Below are positions 15,226 to 23,304 of a stretch of DNA of 64,000 nucleotides, piece by piece. The notes beneath the pieces were generated by a model. The model saw only the letters and a list, made by a program, of their open reading frames with translations. It searched no databases and was not told the origin of the DNA. The DNA comes from Corynebacterium jeddahense. GTDB taxonomy: Bacteria > Actinomycetota > Actinomycetes > Mycobacteriales > Mycobacteriaceae. Location: assembly GCF_028609865.1 (NCBI RefSeq), contig NZ_CP063194.1, positions 930,001 to 994,000 of the forward strand. The letters run 5' to 3'. Every line of letters starts with the position of its first letter. The first letter of the stretch is position 1. The position numbers were made by a program, and so were the translations under genes.

Positions 15226-15982
15226 CACCCCGGAGGTGGAGGCGGTGGTCTCCGTGCGCGTGGACGACTCCGACCCCGAGGAAGGCGTGTGCACCGGCAC
15301 CGCCATCGCCCCGCACTGGGTACTCACGGCGCGCCACTGCGTGGAGGCAGCGAAGAAACCGGGCGGCTCGGTGCGTGCGGGCCAGGGCGAGATGCAGTTC
15401 AACTACCAGATCGACCGGTGGGAGGTCGCCCCGCGCGGCGACATAGCGCTCGCGCACACGGTGGAGGAAATGCAGATCGGTCGGTTCGCGGAAGTCGCGG
15501 AGGAGGTGCCGTCCGGCGAGGTCAACGTGTACGGATGGTCCTCCGATGGCTCCGGCGGGACCACGAAGCTGCCGTCCGCGAAAGGCGAGGTGCGTGGAGA
15601 GTCGCCGCTGGCGCTGTTCGAGGCACCCACCGCCCTCGACGTCGCACTCCAAGACGGTGCCCGCATCCAGCCCGGGGACTCCGGCGGTGCGGTTTTCTCA
15701 GGTGGCAAGGCCGCGGGCGTGATGTCGGCGGGCCTGTTCGAGGACCCCGACAACCCGACGGAGGAGGAGATGACCTCCAACGCCGCGGTGGCGGTGGCCC
15801 CTGTGGCGGACCAGGTGGAGTGGATCCGGGGTCTGCTGTCGAAGCCGGAAAAGACCCCGGAGGAGCGCATGCCAGCGAGCGACGGGCCGCGGGCGAGTGG
15901 CTTCACCATGGCTGGGGTAGCGGTGGGCCTGCTGATCGCGGTGGCCGCAGGGTGGGTGGTGTTGTCGCGCCGGAAGGCGTAG
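15137..15982 (+). CDS. Secreted trypsin-like serine protease with C-terminal anchor
   Basis: 281 residues from the ATG at 15137, preceded by GGAAAAGGAA. Signal peptide about residues 1-21 (MKKIAGLMLAAGMLVVQPAW). The catalytic triad is visible: H67 in LTARHC, D102 in RGDIALAH and S182 in PGDSGGAV. A Pro/Glu-rich stretch leads to a C-terminal membrane span (MAGVAVGLLIAVAAGWVV) and a basic end, so the protease is probably anchored facing outward. Substrate unknown. Confidence 0.88.
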   Translation: MKKIAGLMLAAGMLVVQPAWAMESQTFAGDTPEVEAVVSVRVDDSDPEEGVCTGTAIAPHWVLTARHCVEAAKKPGGSVRAGQGEMQFNYQIDRWEVAPRGDIALAHTVEEMQIGRFAEVAEEVPSGEVNVYGWSSDGSGGTTKLPSAKGEVRGESPLALFEAPTALDVALQDGARIQPGDSGGAVFSGGKAAGVMSAGLFEDPDNPTEEEMTSNAAVAVAPVADQVEWIRGLLSKPEKTPEERMPASDGPRASGFTMAGVAVGLLIAVAAGWVVLSRRKA

Positions 15983-15994
15983 CTCCGCCGGCGA

Positions 15995-17950
15995 TTAGAA
16001 CTTGGCGATCGGCCCGAGGATCTGGTCGATCGGGTTCGCCAACAGCAGGGTCAACAGACCGAGGACACCGAGGATGCTGGCCAGAATTATCGGAAGCGGC
16101 GCCTCGCTGCTCGAGGAGTTTTCGCCGGCAGGCTGCTGCGGGGCGGGCTTTTCCGGAGCGGGCTCAGCCTTGGCTGGCGCGACCTCGACCGGGACGACCA
16201 CGTCGGTGCCCGCGTCGGTGGTGACGCGTAGCTCCTGGGTGCCGCGCAAGTCGGCCGGGACGGTGAGCTCTACGGTTGCGACGCCGTACTCGTTGGCGGT
16301 CGCGCCGCCGTTATCCTGCTTGATCTGGGCGGTCGCGGTGGCGTCGCCAAGCTTCACGGTGGCGGTGGTGGCGGTCTCGCCCTGCTCGTAGAGCAGCGAG
16401 CTGAGCTCGATCGTTGCCTTTTCGCCGGCTTTCAGCGGCGCCGGGATGTGCACGCCCACGTTGGACTGGCTGGTGCGCGGTGTCTTCTTCGCGTCGGAGG
16501 CGAGGAACTCCACAAGCGCGTTCAGGTCGATGTAGCCGAGGTTCACCGGCTTGCTGCCGCGGGTGAAGGCCTCGAAGTTGTCCCCGCCGCCGAGGATGAA
16601 GGTGGAGCCGGCGACGATGTAGGTCTTGTCCGGATCGATCGGTGCGCCGTCGATGGTCACGGAGGTGATCTTGGAACCGACCGGCGCTGTCGGGTCGTAG
16701 GTGTAGGAGACGTTGTCGGAGACACCCAGCGGGAACATCGGGCGGTCCTTGTCGTCGCGCCACTGCTGCTCCAGGGCGGCGACGACGTCGGAACCCTTCA
16801 GCTCGACGTAGGTGTTTTCGCCGCCGAACGGCTGGATGGCGAAAGCCTCGGCGTAGGTCACGTCGCCCTTTTCCAGCTCGGCGCGCACCCCGCCCGCGTT
16901 CATCACGGCGAGGTCGGGCTTGACCGAGGAGTTGTTGGCAACACCGAGGCGGGTTACGTTGGCGATGAAGTTGTTGAGCTGGGACTCCTTATCGCCGGCG
17001 CGGTAGAAGTCGGCGTCGGCGGTGCCGATGACCTTGTTGCCCTCGACGCTGGCCTTCTCCACCGCGTCTTTCACAATCGCGTCGATTTCCGGCTGCGGGG
17101 TGTCGCACGCGCGGATGGCGTCGGCGTCGAGGAGTTCGACGTTGCCGAAGGTGACCTTCTTCGTCGCTTTGTCGTACTTTACGTCTACGTTGGCCAGGTT
17201 CTTGCCGTACTCGCCGGCCTGGATGAGCAGGGGAGAGGCGTCCTGCTGCAGCACCCGCCGGTGGGAGTGACCGAGGAAGGCGATGTCGACGTCCTCGGAG
17301 AACTGTGCTGCCTTGATTCCACCCTCATGCACAAGGGCCACGACGACGTCGGCCTCGCCGGATTCCTTGAGCTGCTTCGCCAGGTCGTTGGTGGCCTGCA
17401 CCGGATCGTTCCAGGTGATGCCCGCGATCGACTCCGGGTTCACCAGGTTCGGCATGTCCGCGGTGACCGTCCCCACGAAAGCAACTTTCGCGCCGTCGAG
17501 TTCCTTCACAACATAGTCCTTGGTGCCCTTGACCGTCTTCGCGTTCGCCGCGAGGTAGTCGAAGTCGGCAGCGTCGACGACGCGAGTGGAGAAGTCCTCG
17601 GCGCCCTGGTCGAACTCGTGGTTGCCCACGGCGGAGACCTGCACCTTCATCAGGTTGAGAATGTCGAGCGTCGGCTTGTCCTTCAGCAGCATCGACGCGA
17701 ACGGGGAGGCGCCGATGTTGTCGCCGGAGGAGGTGAGGATGTGGGTCTTGCCCTCAGCGGCCTTGTCCACGGAGCACTTCAGCTTCGCGGCACCCGGGAC
17801 GCGCTTCGTCTCCTCCCAGTAGCCGTGGAAGTCGGTGATGTTGGAAATGGTGAATTCGGAGGTGGTCTCGGCGGCCGAGGCCGGGACAATTACCGCCGAA
17901 AGGGCGGCGACAGTAACGGTTGAGCAGACGATTCGGTAGCGGGCGCGCAT
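15995..17950 (-). CDS. Secreted 5'-nucleotidase / metallophosphatase
   Basis: 651 residues from the ATG at 17950 (MRARYRIVCSTVTVAALSAV), a signal peptide ending near PASAAE. Metallophosphatase motifs: ITDFHG, SGDN, VGNHEFDQG and GHSHRR. The 5'-nucleotidase C-terminal domain has NAGGVRAELEKGDVTYAEAF and FAIQPFGGE. A carbohydrate-binding-like or Ig-like module, a Pro-rich linker and a membrane span follow (IILASILGVLGLLTLLLA), so the enzyme is probably surface-anchored. It would dephosphorylate extracellular nucleotides for nucleoside and phosphate uptake. Confidence 0.9.
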   Translation of the reverse strand: MRARYRIVCSTVTVAALSAVIVPASAAETTSEFTISNITDFHGYWEETKRVPGAAKLKCSVDKAAEGKTHILTSSGDNIGASPFASMLLKDKPTLDILNLMKVQVSAVGNHEFDQGAEDFSTRVVDAADFDYLAANAKTVKGTKDYVVKELDGAKVAFVGTVTADMPNLVNPESIAGITWNDPVQATNDLAKQLKESGEADVVVALVHEGGIKAAQFSEDVDIAFLGHSHRRVLQQDASPLLIQAGEYGKNLANVDVKYDKATKKVTFGNVELLDADAIRACDTPQPEIDAIVKDAVEKASVEGNKVIGTADADFYRAGDKESQLNNFIANVTRLGVANNSSVKPDLAVMNAGGVRAELEKGDVTYAEAFAIQPFGGENTYVELKGSDVVAALEQQWRDDKDRPMFPLGVSDNVSYTYDPTAPVGSKITSVTIDGAPIDPDKTYIVAGSTFILGGGDNFEAFTRGSKPVNLGYIDLNALVEFLASDAKKTPRTSQSNVGVHIPAPLKAGEKATIELSSLLYEQGETATTATVKLGDATATAQIKQDNGGATANEYGVATVELTVPADLRGTQELRVTTDAGTDVVVPVEVAPAKAEPAPEKPAPQQPAGENSSSSEAPLPIILASILGVLGLLTLLLANPIDQILGPIAKF

Positions 17951-18042
17951 GAGCAGGACCTTTCGTAGAACACGGGCACAAATACGCTGAGAAGCGTGTG
18001 AGAGCAGTGTAAGAAAGGTCCGGGGGTTTCGCTCGGCGAGCG

Positions 18043-19953
18043 CTAGAACCACCCGCGCAGGTACTCGCCGACCACCGCGCCACCCAGTTCCCCCAGGTCA
18101 GGCGCCACCACGCGCGCCCCGGTCCGGTCTGCCATCGCGTTGAGCAGGGCGACGAGCCCGGGGTCGTCGACAAGCCTGAAGAACGTGGTGTGCGCGCCAC
18201 GCTTGGTCACCTGGTCGAGCGCCTGCACCGTCTTCGCCAGCGTGATGCGGTCCGTGGGCCAGGAAAAGTGCGCCTCGCCCCAGTCCGTGAGCATGGAGGT
18301 CGGCTCGCCGTCGGTGACAATTAATAAGGTGCGCTCCATGTTAGCGTGCCGGCTGAAGAACTGATCCGCGAGCAGCAGCGCGTGGTGCAGGTTCGTGCCC
18401 TTCTCCTGTATCGGCGGCAGGGCGGTGAGCTCCTCGATCGTCATCGTCTGCGCGTAGCGCCCGAATCCGATGAGCGTGAGTTCGTCGCTGCGGTACTGGG
18501 TGGAAATGAGGTGGTGCAGCGCCAGCGCCGTCTGCTTCATCGGCGCCCAGCGCCCCTCCATCGCCAGGGAAAAACTGGTGTCCACCAGCAGCGCCACGGC
18601 GTTGCGGGTGCGGGCCTCCGTCTCCACCACCTCGATGTCCTCGGGGCTAATGCTTATCGACGACCCTCCGGTCCTCACCAAAGCATTCGTAATCGTCCGG
18701 CTGGTGTCCCACGCTTGGGTGTCGCCGAACTGCCAGGGGCGGGTCGCGCCGGTCGGCTCGCCAGTGTGGCCGGTGTCGCGCGAGTCACGCTGGCCTTTGA
18801 GGGACGTGGTGGCGTCGCCAAGCAGCTCCTTGCCCAGCATCCGCATGGCCTTGGGGGAGAGCTGCAAGTTTCCTGACTCTCCTTTATTCAGCAGGCCCGA
18901 GTTCTTCAGCGCCTTCTCCAGGTCGCGCAGCATCTTCGCGTTGGTGGCGGCGTCCTTGCCCAAGAGGTCTGCGACCTCGTCGAGGTCCACCTCCGGGCGC
19001 GCGGCGCTCATGGCGTCGGCGAGCTGGTCCAGGCGGCCCAGGTCGCGCATGGCGCGGGTGGCGTCGCCGAGGCCCATGGCACCGTCGCCTTCAAAGGATT
19101 CGGACCCGGTCCAGTCCAGGTCGGGGCGGATGCCGCGCAGGTTCGCGTCGAGCTCGCTAACCAGGTTCATCAGCTCCTCCGAGCCGAACGCCTGGGCCGC
19201 GAGTTGCATGAGCTCGGCGCGCTGCTCCGGCGTCATGGAGTTGAGCAGGCGCTGGGCAGCGGCGGAGCGCTGGGCGAGCAGCTCCACCAGCTCATCGATG
19301 TTGCGGGGCTGCTCCGAGAACTGGTCCCCGTGCTTGGCCATGAAAGTGTCGAAGTCCTCCTGGGTGGCCATGCCGGCGCGGTGCTTGCCCAACAGCACGT
19401 TCAAATCGCGCAGCATCTCGGCGACAGCGGCCCGGTCCTCGTCGGTGGCGCCCTCGAGCGCCTGCTTCATGCCGGTAAAGCGCTGGTCCAAAAGCTCGCG
19501 GCCGATGAGGTCCTTGATCTGCTGGTACTTTTCCCGTGCGTCGTTCGAGGCCCAGTCGTACTCGCCCAGCTCGGTCACCGCGGCGGCCGGGGAGGTGGGC
19601 AGGTTGTCCAGCGTCATCTCCCGCATGGTGCGGTCGAGATCGTCCATGTCCACGTCGCGGGCGAGTTGGCCCCGTTCGGCGAGCACGGCGTCGTCGAGAA
19701 GCTTCTTGGCTTCTTGGAGCGTGCCTCCGAGGTTGGTTTTCTGCAGCAGCTCCTGGCGGCGTTCGGCGATCTGGCGCAGGAAGTCGTCGTAACCCTCGCG
19801 GCGCAGGTACTCGCGCATGGCTTGCTCGGCGGAGTAGCCGTACATGACGTCGTCGGCGATGGCGCGCACCGCTTTCGCCAGGTCGGGAGGCGGGGCGAGC
19901 GGGTCCGGGCCCGGGGTGTACCTGCGATATCTAGCCGTAAATCGTTTCGCCAT
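18043..19953 (-). CDS. VWA-domain protein, partner of AAA+ ATPase
   Basis: 636 residues. The N-terminal ~430 residues are mostly helical with no known catalytic motif. The C-terminal von Willebrand A domain carries the MIDAS metal site DTSFS (in ALLVDTSFSLAMEGRW), a conserved Thr (EKGTNLH) and the downstream LLIVTDGEPTS. It resembles the mycobacterial Rv0959 type. It starts inside the end of the AAA+ gene (23-base overlap), so the two are co-expressed. By analogy with magnesium chelatase and MoxR/VWA systems, the pair may load metal or remodel a protein; the target is unknown. Confidence 0.85.
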   Translation of the reverse strand: MAKRFTARYRRYTPGPDPLAPPPDLAKAVRAIADDVMYGYSAEQAMREYLRREGYDDFLRQIAERRQELLQKTNLGGTLQEAKKLLDDAVLAERGQLARDVDMDDLDRTMREMTLDNLPTSPAAAVTELGEYDWASNDAREKYQQIKDLIGRELLDQRFTGMKQALEGATDEDRAAVAEMLRDLNVLLGKHRAGMATQEDFDTFMAKHGDQFSEQPRNIDELVELLAQRSAAAQRLLNSMTPEQRAELMQLAAQAFGSEELMNLVSELDANLRGIRPDLDWTGSESFEGDGAMGLGDATRAMRDLGRLDQLADAMSAARPEVDLDEVADLLGKDAATNAKMLRDLEKALKNSGLLNKGESGNLQLSPKAMRMLGKELLGDATTSLKGQRDSRDTGHTGEPTGATRPWQFGDTQAWDTSRTITNALVRTGGSSISISPEDIEVVETEARTRNAVALLVDTSFSLAMEGRWAPMKQTALALHHLISTQYRSDELTLIGFGRYAQTMTIEELTALPPIQEKGTNLHHALLLADQFFSRHANMERTLLIVTDGEPTSMLTDWGEAHFSWPTDRITLAKTVQALDQVTKRGAHTTFFRLVDDPGLVALLNAMADRTGARVVAPDLGELGGAVVGEYLRGWF

Positions 19954-21325
19954 CGCCTGAATCCTTGGAAATCTTCTGGGTGAGGTAGAGCGCCTCCACC
20001 GCCAGCTCGATCGCCGCGGCGCGCTCGCCTTCGCTCGCGGCTTCGAAGGTGGCGGCGATGTCGTCGTAGAGCGTGCCGTCGATTGCGGGCAGGCCGCCCA
20101 GGAATTCTGCGGCGGTGATATTTTCGCCGGTGGTGATGAAGGTTGAGCCGTCCAGGGCCTCGATCAGCGGGGCGAAGTCGAGGCCGCGGAGGCGGTGGCG
20201 AACGGCTTGGGCGACCGCGTTGCGCAGCAGGTACTCCAGGATGTCCCAGGCGCGGTCCTCCTCGCCGTGCTCGAATTCCACCTTGCCGCCGAGCACGTCG
20301 ACGGCGGCCTCGAGGTCCACTAGGCGCGCGACCGGGTCCTCCCCGGTGATTGCGGCGCGTCGCGCGGCGGAGGCGGCGACGGTTTCGGCTCCGGCGATGA
20401 CGAAGCGGGCGGAGACGCCGGCGCGCTGGTTCACGGCGTCGGACTCGCGTAGCGCGCGGGTGAAGCGGGCCAGCGCCTCCATGATGGCCGCCGGGACGTT
20501 GGCCGTGAGCTGGGATTCCTGCTCGATGACGCGGATCTCGTCATCCAGCTCGACGGGGTAGTGGGTGCGGATCTCGGCACCGAAGCGATCTTTGAGCGGG
20601 GTGATGATGCGCCCGCGGTTGGTGTAATCCTCCGGATTCGCCGATGCCACCACCAGCACGTCGAGGGGCAGGCGCAGCATGTAGCCGCGGATCTGGATGT
20701 CGGCCTCCTCCATCACGTTGAGCATGGCCACCTGGATGCGCTCGGCCAGGTCTGGCAGCTCGTTGATGGCCACGATGCCGCGGTTGGAGCGGGGGATCAG
20801 GCCGTAGTGGATGGTCTCCGGGTCGCCCAGGCGGCGGCCCTCGGCCACGCGCATCGGGTCGACGTCGCCGATCAAGTCCGCCACCGAGGTGTCCGGGGTG
20901 GCCAGCTTCTCGGAGTAGCGGGCCTCGCGCGGGATCCAGACAACGGGAGTCGCGTCGCCCTCGCGCGCAATCCGGTCTTTCGTCGCGTCCAGGATCGGGT
21001 TGAGGGGGTGTTCGCGCAGCTCGGAGCCTGCCACGGCGGGCACGAAGTCGTCGAGAAGCAAAGGCAGCGTGCGAAGCAGGCGGGTCTTGCCTTGGCCGCG
21101 CTCGCCGAGGAGCACGATGTCGTGGCCGGCGATGATGGCGCGTTCGACCTGCGGGATCACGGTGTGCTCGAGGCCGTGGAGGCCGGGCCAGGGGTTCTCA
21201 CCCGCGCGCAGTTTGGCGATGAGGTTATCGCGCAGCTCCTCGCGCACCGACTTGTAGGTGTAGCCGGCGGCTTTCAGCTCGCCGAGAGTGGTGATTGCGG
21301 GCGGGGTCTGCGGCGCTTCAGTCAT
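19931..21325 (-). CDS. MoxR/magnesium-chelatase-like AAA+ ATPase
   Basis: 464 residues. Walker A GERGQGKT (74-81); Walker B-like IVAINELPDL; a segment typical of the ChlI/BchI and MoxR groups (PLDVLVVASANPEDYTNRGR); sensor/arginine-finger region LKDRFGAEIRTHYP. It is similar in size and layout to mycobacterial Rv0958. First gene of a two-gene operon with the VWA protein. The function of this ATPase-VWA pair is not established. Confidence 0.88.
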   Translation of the reverse strand: MTEAPQTPPAITTLGELKAAGYTYKSVREELRDNLIAKLRAGENPWPGLHGLEHTVIPQVERAIIAGHDIVLLGERGQGKTRLLRTLPLLLDDFVPAVAGSELREHPLNPILDATKDRIAREGDATPVVWIPREARYSEKLATPDTSVADLIGDVDPMRVAEGRRLGDPETIHYGLIPRSNRGIVAINELPDLAERIQVAMLNVMEEADIQIRGYMLRLPLDVLVVASANPEDYTNRGRIITPLKDRFGAEIRTHYPVELDDEIRVIEQESQLTANVPAAIMEALARFTRALRESDAVNQRAGVSARFVIAGAETVAASAARRAAITGEDPVARLVDLEAAVDVLGGKVEFEHGEEDRAWDILEYLLRNAVAQAVRHRLRGLDFAPLIEALDGSTFITTGENITAAEFLGGLPAIDGTLYDDIAATFEAASEGERAAAIELAVEALYLTQKISKDSGDGETIYG

Positions 21326-21375
21326 GCCGGCCAGGGTACGCCGGGGTTGTGCATCACGAGACGGAGGTTTAGAAT

Positions 21376-21391
21376 GTAGTCACGTTACTAC
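21376..21391. promoter_or_regulatory. palindromic operator of vapBC-type module
   Basis: GTAGT-N6-ACTAC inverted repeat, 12 bases upstream of the antitoxin ATG and next to its GGAGGGAG ribosome-binding site. The position suits autoregulation by a Phd/YefM-type antitoxin. Inference. Confidence 0.5.
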
Positions 21392-21403
21392 GGAGGGAGA
21401 GCC

Positions 21404-21646
21404 ATGACCACTAGTATGTCAGCTCGAGAATTCAATCAGAATCTGAGCGTTGCAAAGCGCGATGCTCTCGAGTCTCCGGTCATTGTCACGGACCGGGGAA
21501 AACCTTCTCACGTGTTGCTGTCTTATGACGAATACCTGCGACTGAAAGGGGGCACGGGAAGCATCGTTGAAAAACTACGCATGAAGAATCCCACGGACTA
21601 CGAGTTCGAACCAGTTTCCTTCGAGTGGAAGGTCCCTGAATTCTGA
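21404..21646 (+). CDS. Phd/YefM-type antitoxin
   Basis: 80 residues. MSAREFNQNLSVAKRDALES and PVIVTDRGKPSHVLLSYDEY are the classic Phd/YefM N-terminal fold, followed by a C-terminal region that wraps the toxin. The stop overlaps the ATG of the PIN toxin gene by one base (TGATG). A ribosome-binding site (GGAGGGAG) precedes the ATG. Confidence 0.9.
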   Translation: MTTSMSAREFNQNLSVAKRDALESPVIVTDRGKPSHVLLSYDEYLRLKGGTGSIVEKLRMKNPTDYEFEPVSFEWKVPEF

Positions 21647-22065
21647 TGTACCTCCTGGACACGAACGTGCTCAGTGAACTTCAGAGGCGCCGTCCGAATC
21701 CAGCGGTCATGCAATGGTTCGACGAGGTGCCGGAGGTGGAGCTTTTCACCTCCACGATTACCATCCTGGAGATCGAAATTGGCGTCCTCCGTCTGCGCCA
21801 CCGAGGCGAAGGCGAGCGTGCAGAGCTCATCTCAAGCTGGCTGCGCGCTCAAGTTATCCCGACCTTCGCAGCCAGGATTCTGCACCTTACGGCGGAGGGA
21901 GCACTACGTGAGGCGCAGATGCATGTTCCCGATCCTGCCCCAGAACGAGACGCGCAGATCGCGGCGATCGCAGCTGAGCACGGTCTCACAGTGGTCACCC
22001 GCAACGAGAAGGACTTCCGCCGTCTAGGAGTGCCGGTCTTCAACCCCTTCGGAGCTACGGAGTGA
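21646..22065 (+). CDS. PIN-domain toxin (VapC-like ribonuclease)
   Basis: 139 residues. PIN-domain acidic residues are in place: YLLDTNVLSEL (D5), ITILEIEIGVLR (Glu) and VVTRNEKDFRRLGV with upstream ERDAQIAAIA. VapC-family toxins cut RNA, often tRNA. The gene is coupled to the antitoxin by a one-base overlap. Its own stop overlaps the GTG of the phosphomutase remnant. Confidence 0.9.
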   Translation: MYLLDTNVLSELQRRRPNPAVMQWFDEVPEVELFTSTITILEIEIGVLRLRHRGEGERAELISSWLRAQVIPTFAARILHLTAEGALREAQMHVPDPAPERDAQIAAIAAEHGLTVVTRNEKDFRRLGVPVFNPFGATE

Positions 22066-22259
22066 CCACCATCTACCTCATCCGCCACGGCGAGACCCCT
22101 CGACTTCAAGGCGGGGCGGTGCGCGGCGGGAGCGGGTCGCCTACCTGCTCAGCGGGTGGCTGGGGTGGGGATTGTGCCGCCGACGGTGGTGCGCGAGATG
22201 GAGCCCCTCGGGGCGGCGCTCGCTTTCTGGTGCTACGTGTTGCGGGGACGAATATGTAG
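22062..22259 (+). pseudogene. Deleted copy of the phosphomutase / SCO1664 gene pair
   Basis: The first ~38 bases (VTTIYLIRHGETP) match the phosphomutase gene at 26678 essentially base for base. Then, without the rest of that gene, the sequence continues as the middle of the SCO1664-type gene: the CGGGAGCGGG...TACCTGCTCAGCG and GTGGTGCGCGAGATGGAGCC segments correspond to ~27405-27490. Small indels break the frame throughout. It is the scar of a second copy from which about 670 bases were deleted. Confidence 0.7.
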
Positions 22260-22293
22260 TCGTCGTAAAGCTAAAAGCCCCGCCCGGGCCCGG

Positions 22294-22299
22294 CCTAGA
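22294..22299. repeat. target-site duplication, left (CCTAGA)
   Basis: Six bases identical to 25259-25264 directly flank the IS481-type element. They fit the NCTAGN target known for IS481. Confidence 0.85.
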
Positions 22300-22319
22300 T
22301 GTACTGACCGGACACGTTG
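22300..22319. repeat. left terminal inverted repeat
   Basis: Matches the reverse complement of 25239-25258 in 19 of 20 positions; mismatch only at the outermost base. Confidence 0.85.
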
Positions 22320-22327
22320 ATTGAGAG

Positions 22328-23242
22328 CTACGACTGATCGCTTCGCGATGATGCGGTGGAACTCAAGACATGGTCGACGAACGTCCTGGCCGCTGGGCTG
22401 GGATTGAACTGGTCCCACGCCATGTACTCGGTACGGACTGGGCCATCGACAACGGGAACGGTCAGGAGACTTGCGTCTTGCGGGACGACGCCACTGGGCA
22501 ACAAGCACGTGCCCAGTCCCCGGCTCACGAGCGCCAACATGAACTGCGGTGTCGAGGCTTCGAAAGCAACTCGCCTGGCCAGGCCTGCCCTCTCGAAGGC
22601 CTTGTCACTCTGCAGCCGGCCGGGTGATCCTGCGGGGAAGTCGATGAAGGTCTCACCGTGCAAGTCGTCCAGTGTGAGTCGTCTGCGTCGGACCAGCTCG
22701 TGGTGCGCCGGCAGGACGGCGACCAGACGGCCGCTACCGATCGTGGCGGCGGCAACGCCCTGAGGGGAGGTTTCGCCGTCGAGGCCGAGGAAGGCCAGGT
22801 CGAGCCGGCCCTCACGAATGTCTCTCATGAACTGGTCGCTGCCACCGCTGCGCATGAGAAGGTCGACCTGCGGGTAGGCGGCGTGGAAGTGGGCCAGCAC
22901 CGCTGGGACGTCGACGGCCGTGACGGTGGGAATCACGCCGATGGCCAGACTTCCGCGGATCTGTCCGGTCGCCTCGGCAGCGGCCGTGACGGCACGATCG
23001 GCGGCCGCCAGGCTGGCACGGGCCTCGGGTAGGAACGCCTCGCCGGCGGGGGTCAACTCCACTCGTCGGGAAGACCTGACGAACAGTGCCGTGCCAAGCT
23101 CCTGTTCCAGCGCCTTGACCTGGTGGCTCAGGGCCGATTGCACCACGAAGCAGCGCTGGGCAGCGCGAGTGAAATTGCGTTCCTCGGCGATGGCGATGAC
23201 ATACCGCAGTTGTTGGAGCTCCACGAGATCAATGATCTCCAT
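22328..23242 (-). CDS. LysR-family transcriptional regulator (cargo)
   Basis: 304 residues. The N-terminal winged helix LQQLRYVIAIAEERNFTRAA-- with ALSHQVKALEQELGTALFVR is typical. Residues ~95-300 form the periplasmic-binding-like effector domain (AIGVIPTVTAVDVPAVLAHF). It is transcribed away from the exporter gene; a palindrome in the 62-base gap between them is a likely operator. It probably controls the exporter in response to an unknown ligand. Confidence 0.92.
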   Translation of the reverse strand: MEIIDLVELQQLRYVIAIAEERNFTRAAQRCFVVQSALSHQVKALEQELGTALFVRSSRRVELTPAGEAFLPEARASLAAADRAVTAAAEATGQIRGSLAIGVIPTVTAVDVPAVLAHFHAAYPQVDLLMRSGGSDQFMRDIREGRLDLAFLGLDGETSPQGVAAATIGSGRLVAVLPAHHELVRRRRLTLDDLHGETFIDFPAGSPGRLQSDKAFERAGLARRVAFEASTPQFMLALVSRGLGTCLLPSGVVPQDASLLTVPVVDGPVRTEYMAWDQFNPSPAARTFVDHVLSSTASSRSDQS

Positions 23243-23243
23243 T

Positions 23244-23265
23244 CATCGTTGGAATGACAACAATG
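23244..23265. promoter_or_regulatory. probable LysR operator in the divergent promoter
   Basis: CATCGTTG-N6-CAACAATG is an inverted repeat with one mismatch, starting 1 base upstream of the lysR ATG. It overlaps a -35-like ATGACA (23254-23259), which is followed after 19 bases by TATATA (23279-23284) for the exporter gene. Inference. Confidence 0.5.
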
Positions 23266-23304
23266 TGTTGGACTCATTTATATACCCTCGGCGACGATAA
23301 GCAC

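Noticed and set aside
22261-22293. GC-rich palindromic stretch read as a terminator
   Set aside because: The CCCGGGC-type palindrome leaves no good loop, so I mention it only as a former downstream sequence of gene 25260-25544.
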